From NCBI GenBank assembly GCA_944325245.1, contig CALUZM010000013.1:1-41699 (forward strand): 41,699 bases of DNA. The letters are read 5' to 3'. The translations under genes and the position numbers were made by a program. Source of the stretch: an uncultured Massilimicrobiota sp. (GTDB lineage Bacteria; Bacillota_I; Bacilli_A; Erysipelotrichales; Coprobacillaceae). Of the stretch, positions 40,285-41,699 are shown piece after piece (positions within the stretch are counted from its first letter, which is position 1; every line of letters begins with the position of its first letter). The notes under the pieces were generated by a model. The model ran no database searches, was not told the DNA's origin, and saw nothing but the letters and a program-made list of their open reading frames with translations.

Positions 40285-41699
40285 TTAAATCTCTTCGCCA
40301 TTAGAACGACAAACTTTCTGATAATAATAAAACGAATCTTTTTTATAGCGTTTAAATGTTCCCTGACCACTATCATCAACATCAACATAAATAAATCCGT
40401 AACGCTTTCTCAGTTCACCAGTAGAAAAAGAGACCAAATCGATACAACTCCACATTGTATATCCCATCAAATCAACACCTTCTTCAACAGCTTCCTTCAT
40501 ACATTGAATATGTCGGCGATGGTAATCAATACGATAGGGATCATGTATTGTTCCATCTTCTTCTAACTGATCGATAGCTCCCATTCCATTTTCGACAATT
40601 AATAAAGGAATCTGATAGCGATCATAAAGTTCATGTAAATAATATTTTAAACCTTGAGGATCAATCTGCCATCCCCATTCTGTTGCCTCTAAATAAGGAT
40701 TTTTAGCACCTAATGATAAATTTCCTGTACTTAATTCATGATTATCTTGATGTGTTGTCGCACAAGAAGACATATAGTAAGAAAAGGCAAAATAATCAGC
40801 TTTTCCATTCATTAAATCTTGTTTATCTTCTTCACTGATTTCTAAGTGAACACCTTGTTCTTGAAAGATTCTTTTGGCATAAGATGGATAATATCCTCTT
40901 GCCATGGTATCTCCAAAGAAATAGAAATTATCCTGCATCTTCTTTTGTGCTAAAGATACATCTTGAGGATCACAAGTTAATGGATAAACACATTGTCCTG
41001 CAATCATACAACCCACTTTATAATCTGCACTGATTTGATGTGCCATCTGAACAACTTTGGCCGCAGCGACCATCTGATTATGAGATTCTTCAAAAACACG
41101 TTGACGATCTTTTTGTGTCACTGTTGGGTTTCCATCCATAAACATCTTTAAAACATTGAGTTCATTAAATGTAATCCAATATTTCACAAGTCCCTGGTAT
41201 TCTTCCATACAGACTTTATTAAAAGCCACAAATTCATCAATCAACTGACGATTTGACCAGCCTCCAAAATCTTCCACAAAAAATGCTGGCATATCATATT
41301 TATACATTGTGACAATGGGTTCAATATGATATTTTTGTAATTCTAATAAAACATCACGATAATAATCAACACCTTCCTGATTGATACCACCTTCAATACC
41401 ATGAGGTAATATTCTTGCCCATGAAATCGTCAGATTTAAAGCTTTAAAGCCCATCTCTGCAAGCAAAGCAATATCTTCCTTATAATGATGATAAAAATCA
41501 GAAGCAAAATGATTTGGATAAATTTCTCCATCTTTAAAAATATATTTTGCGCCTTCAGGCATTTGTCCACTGTATTGTAAAACTTGCCCTATTTGCCCAT
41601 CAGGTGTCTGATAATAAGCATATCTGAGTTTATCTTTATTTCCACCTATATAATAATCAGGTTCAACTGGTGATTTCCCACCTTCATTCCATGCGCCTT
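40285..41699 (-). CDS. GH1 family 6-phospho-beta-glucosidase (N-terminus outside window)
   Basis: 471 residues are visible; the frame is open past the window edge (reading GAWNEGGKSPVEPD before the first internal Met), so the true start is outside. Acid/base Glu in TFNELN and nucleophile Glu in LIVENGMG are both present, and the end (KRYKKDSFYYYQKV) has the Lys/Tyr pattern of enzymes that bind 6-phosphate sugars. The usual HFDLP is MYKYDMP here. It would hydrolyse PTS-imported beta-glucosides; no PTS gene is seen. Confidence 0.9.
   Translation of the reverse strand, partial: GAWNEGGKSPVEPDYYIGGNKDKLRYAYYQTPDGQIGQVLQYSGQMPEGAKYIFKDGEIYPNHFASDFYHHYKEDIALLAEMGFKALNLTISWARILPHGIEGGINQEGVDYYRDVLLELQKYHIEPIVTMYKYDMPAFFVEDFGGWSNRQLIDEFVAFNKVCMEEYQGLVKYWITFNELNVLKMFMDGNPTVTQKDRQRVFEESHNQMVAAAKVVQMAHQISADYKVGCMIAGQCVYPLTCDPQDVSLAQKKMQDNFYFFGDTMARGYYPSYAKRIFQEQGVHLEISEEDKQDLMNGKADYFAFSYYMSSCATTHQDNHELSTGNLSLGAKNPYLEATEWGWQIDPQGLKYYLHELYDRYQIPLLIVENGMGAIDQLEEDGTIHDPYRIDYHRRHIQCMKEAVEEGVDLMGYTMWSCIDLVSFSTGELRKRYGFIYVDVDDSGQGTFKRYKKDSFYYYQKVCRSNGEEI

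Noticed and set aside
40285-41562. A complete 425-residue GH1 gene starting at the Met at 41562
   Set aside because: The frame is open to the window edge and upstream codons give the normal GH1 N-terminal pattern (GAWNEGG), so the gene is partial.

Overview
The window is about 41.7 kb of a low-GC Firmicute. The recO-era-cdd-ybeY order, the AT-rich AGGAGG-type ribosome sites and the small mobilizable element suggest a gut Erysipelotrichia, probably Coprobacillaceae; the genus cannot be fixed from the sequence. Nothing looks eukaryotic or like a lytic phage.

Layout. (1) 1-9.7 kb is core chromosome read on the minus strand: a partial YgiQ radical SAM gene, then one long operon, dapF > dapH > N-acetyl-DAP deacetylase > class III aminotransferase > C39-peptidase ABC exporter > ybeY > cdd > era > recO. 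The first four genes make up the acetylase branch of diaminopimelate (lysine and cell wall) synthesis. (2) 9.7-12.3 kb holds a 30-residue membrane peptide gene, an LppM-like lipoprotein, a KamA-type radical SAM gene broken by one in-frame TAG, and a membrane zinc-ribbon protein. (3) 12.4-12.6 kb is a tRNA-His/tRNA-Gly pair. (4) 12.5-20.8 kb is an 8.3-kb integrative mobilizable element, called A here. It has a DUF6809-like protein, tyrosine integrase, MobV relaxase, RepA-like ATPase, an excisionase-like protein, an XRE repressor, a secreted toxin-like protein with a membrane immunity-like partner, and a divergent PadR/membrane sensor/secreted-protein operon. A perfect 98-bp direct repeat carrying a whole tRNA-Gly bounds it. 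(5) 20.8 to about 28.1 kb is a second, related element, B. It keeps the same left end and the same divergent cargo layout but has no integrase or mobilization genes, and an IS66 element sits in it. (6) About 28.1-29.7 kb, called C, holds an intact immunity-like gene, a second copy of a 65-residue membrane protein, and a short vestige resembling the element-A toxin; it ends at a third copy of the att-like word. (7) 29.8-33.1 kb has a tandem family of membrane-anchored proteins (one copy decayed), a Fic protein and a small membrane protein. (8) 33.2-41.7 kb returns to chromosomal genes: a YolD/Y-family polymerase pair, an NrdD-tail-like small protein, luxS, a VOC protein, and a sugar locus (two Gfo/Idh/MocA oxidoreductases, a TIM-barrel-like unknown, an RpiR regulator and a GH1 6-phospho-beta-glucosidase running off the right edge).

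The most notable content is the tandem element array. Elements A and B share ends and a cargo logic: on the minus strand, a secreted protein followed by a small membrane or lipid-anchored partner; on the plus strand, diverging from it, a DNA-binding regulator, a membrane protein and another small secreted protein. Repeated operator-like sequence lies between the two arms in each case. The actual proteins differ between A and B, as in exchangeable interbacterial-competition cassettes. This reading is inference; no database search was possible.
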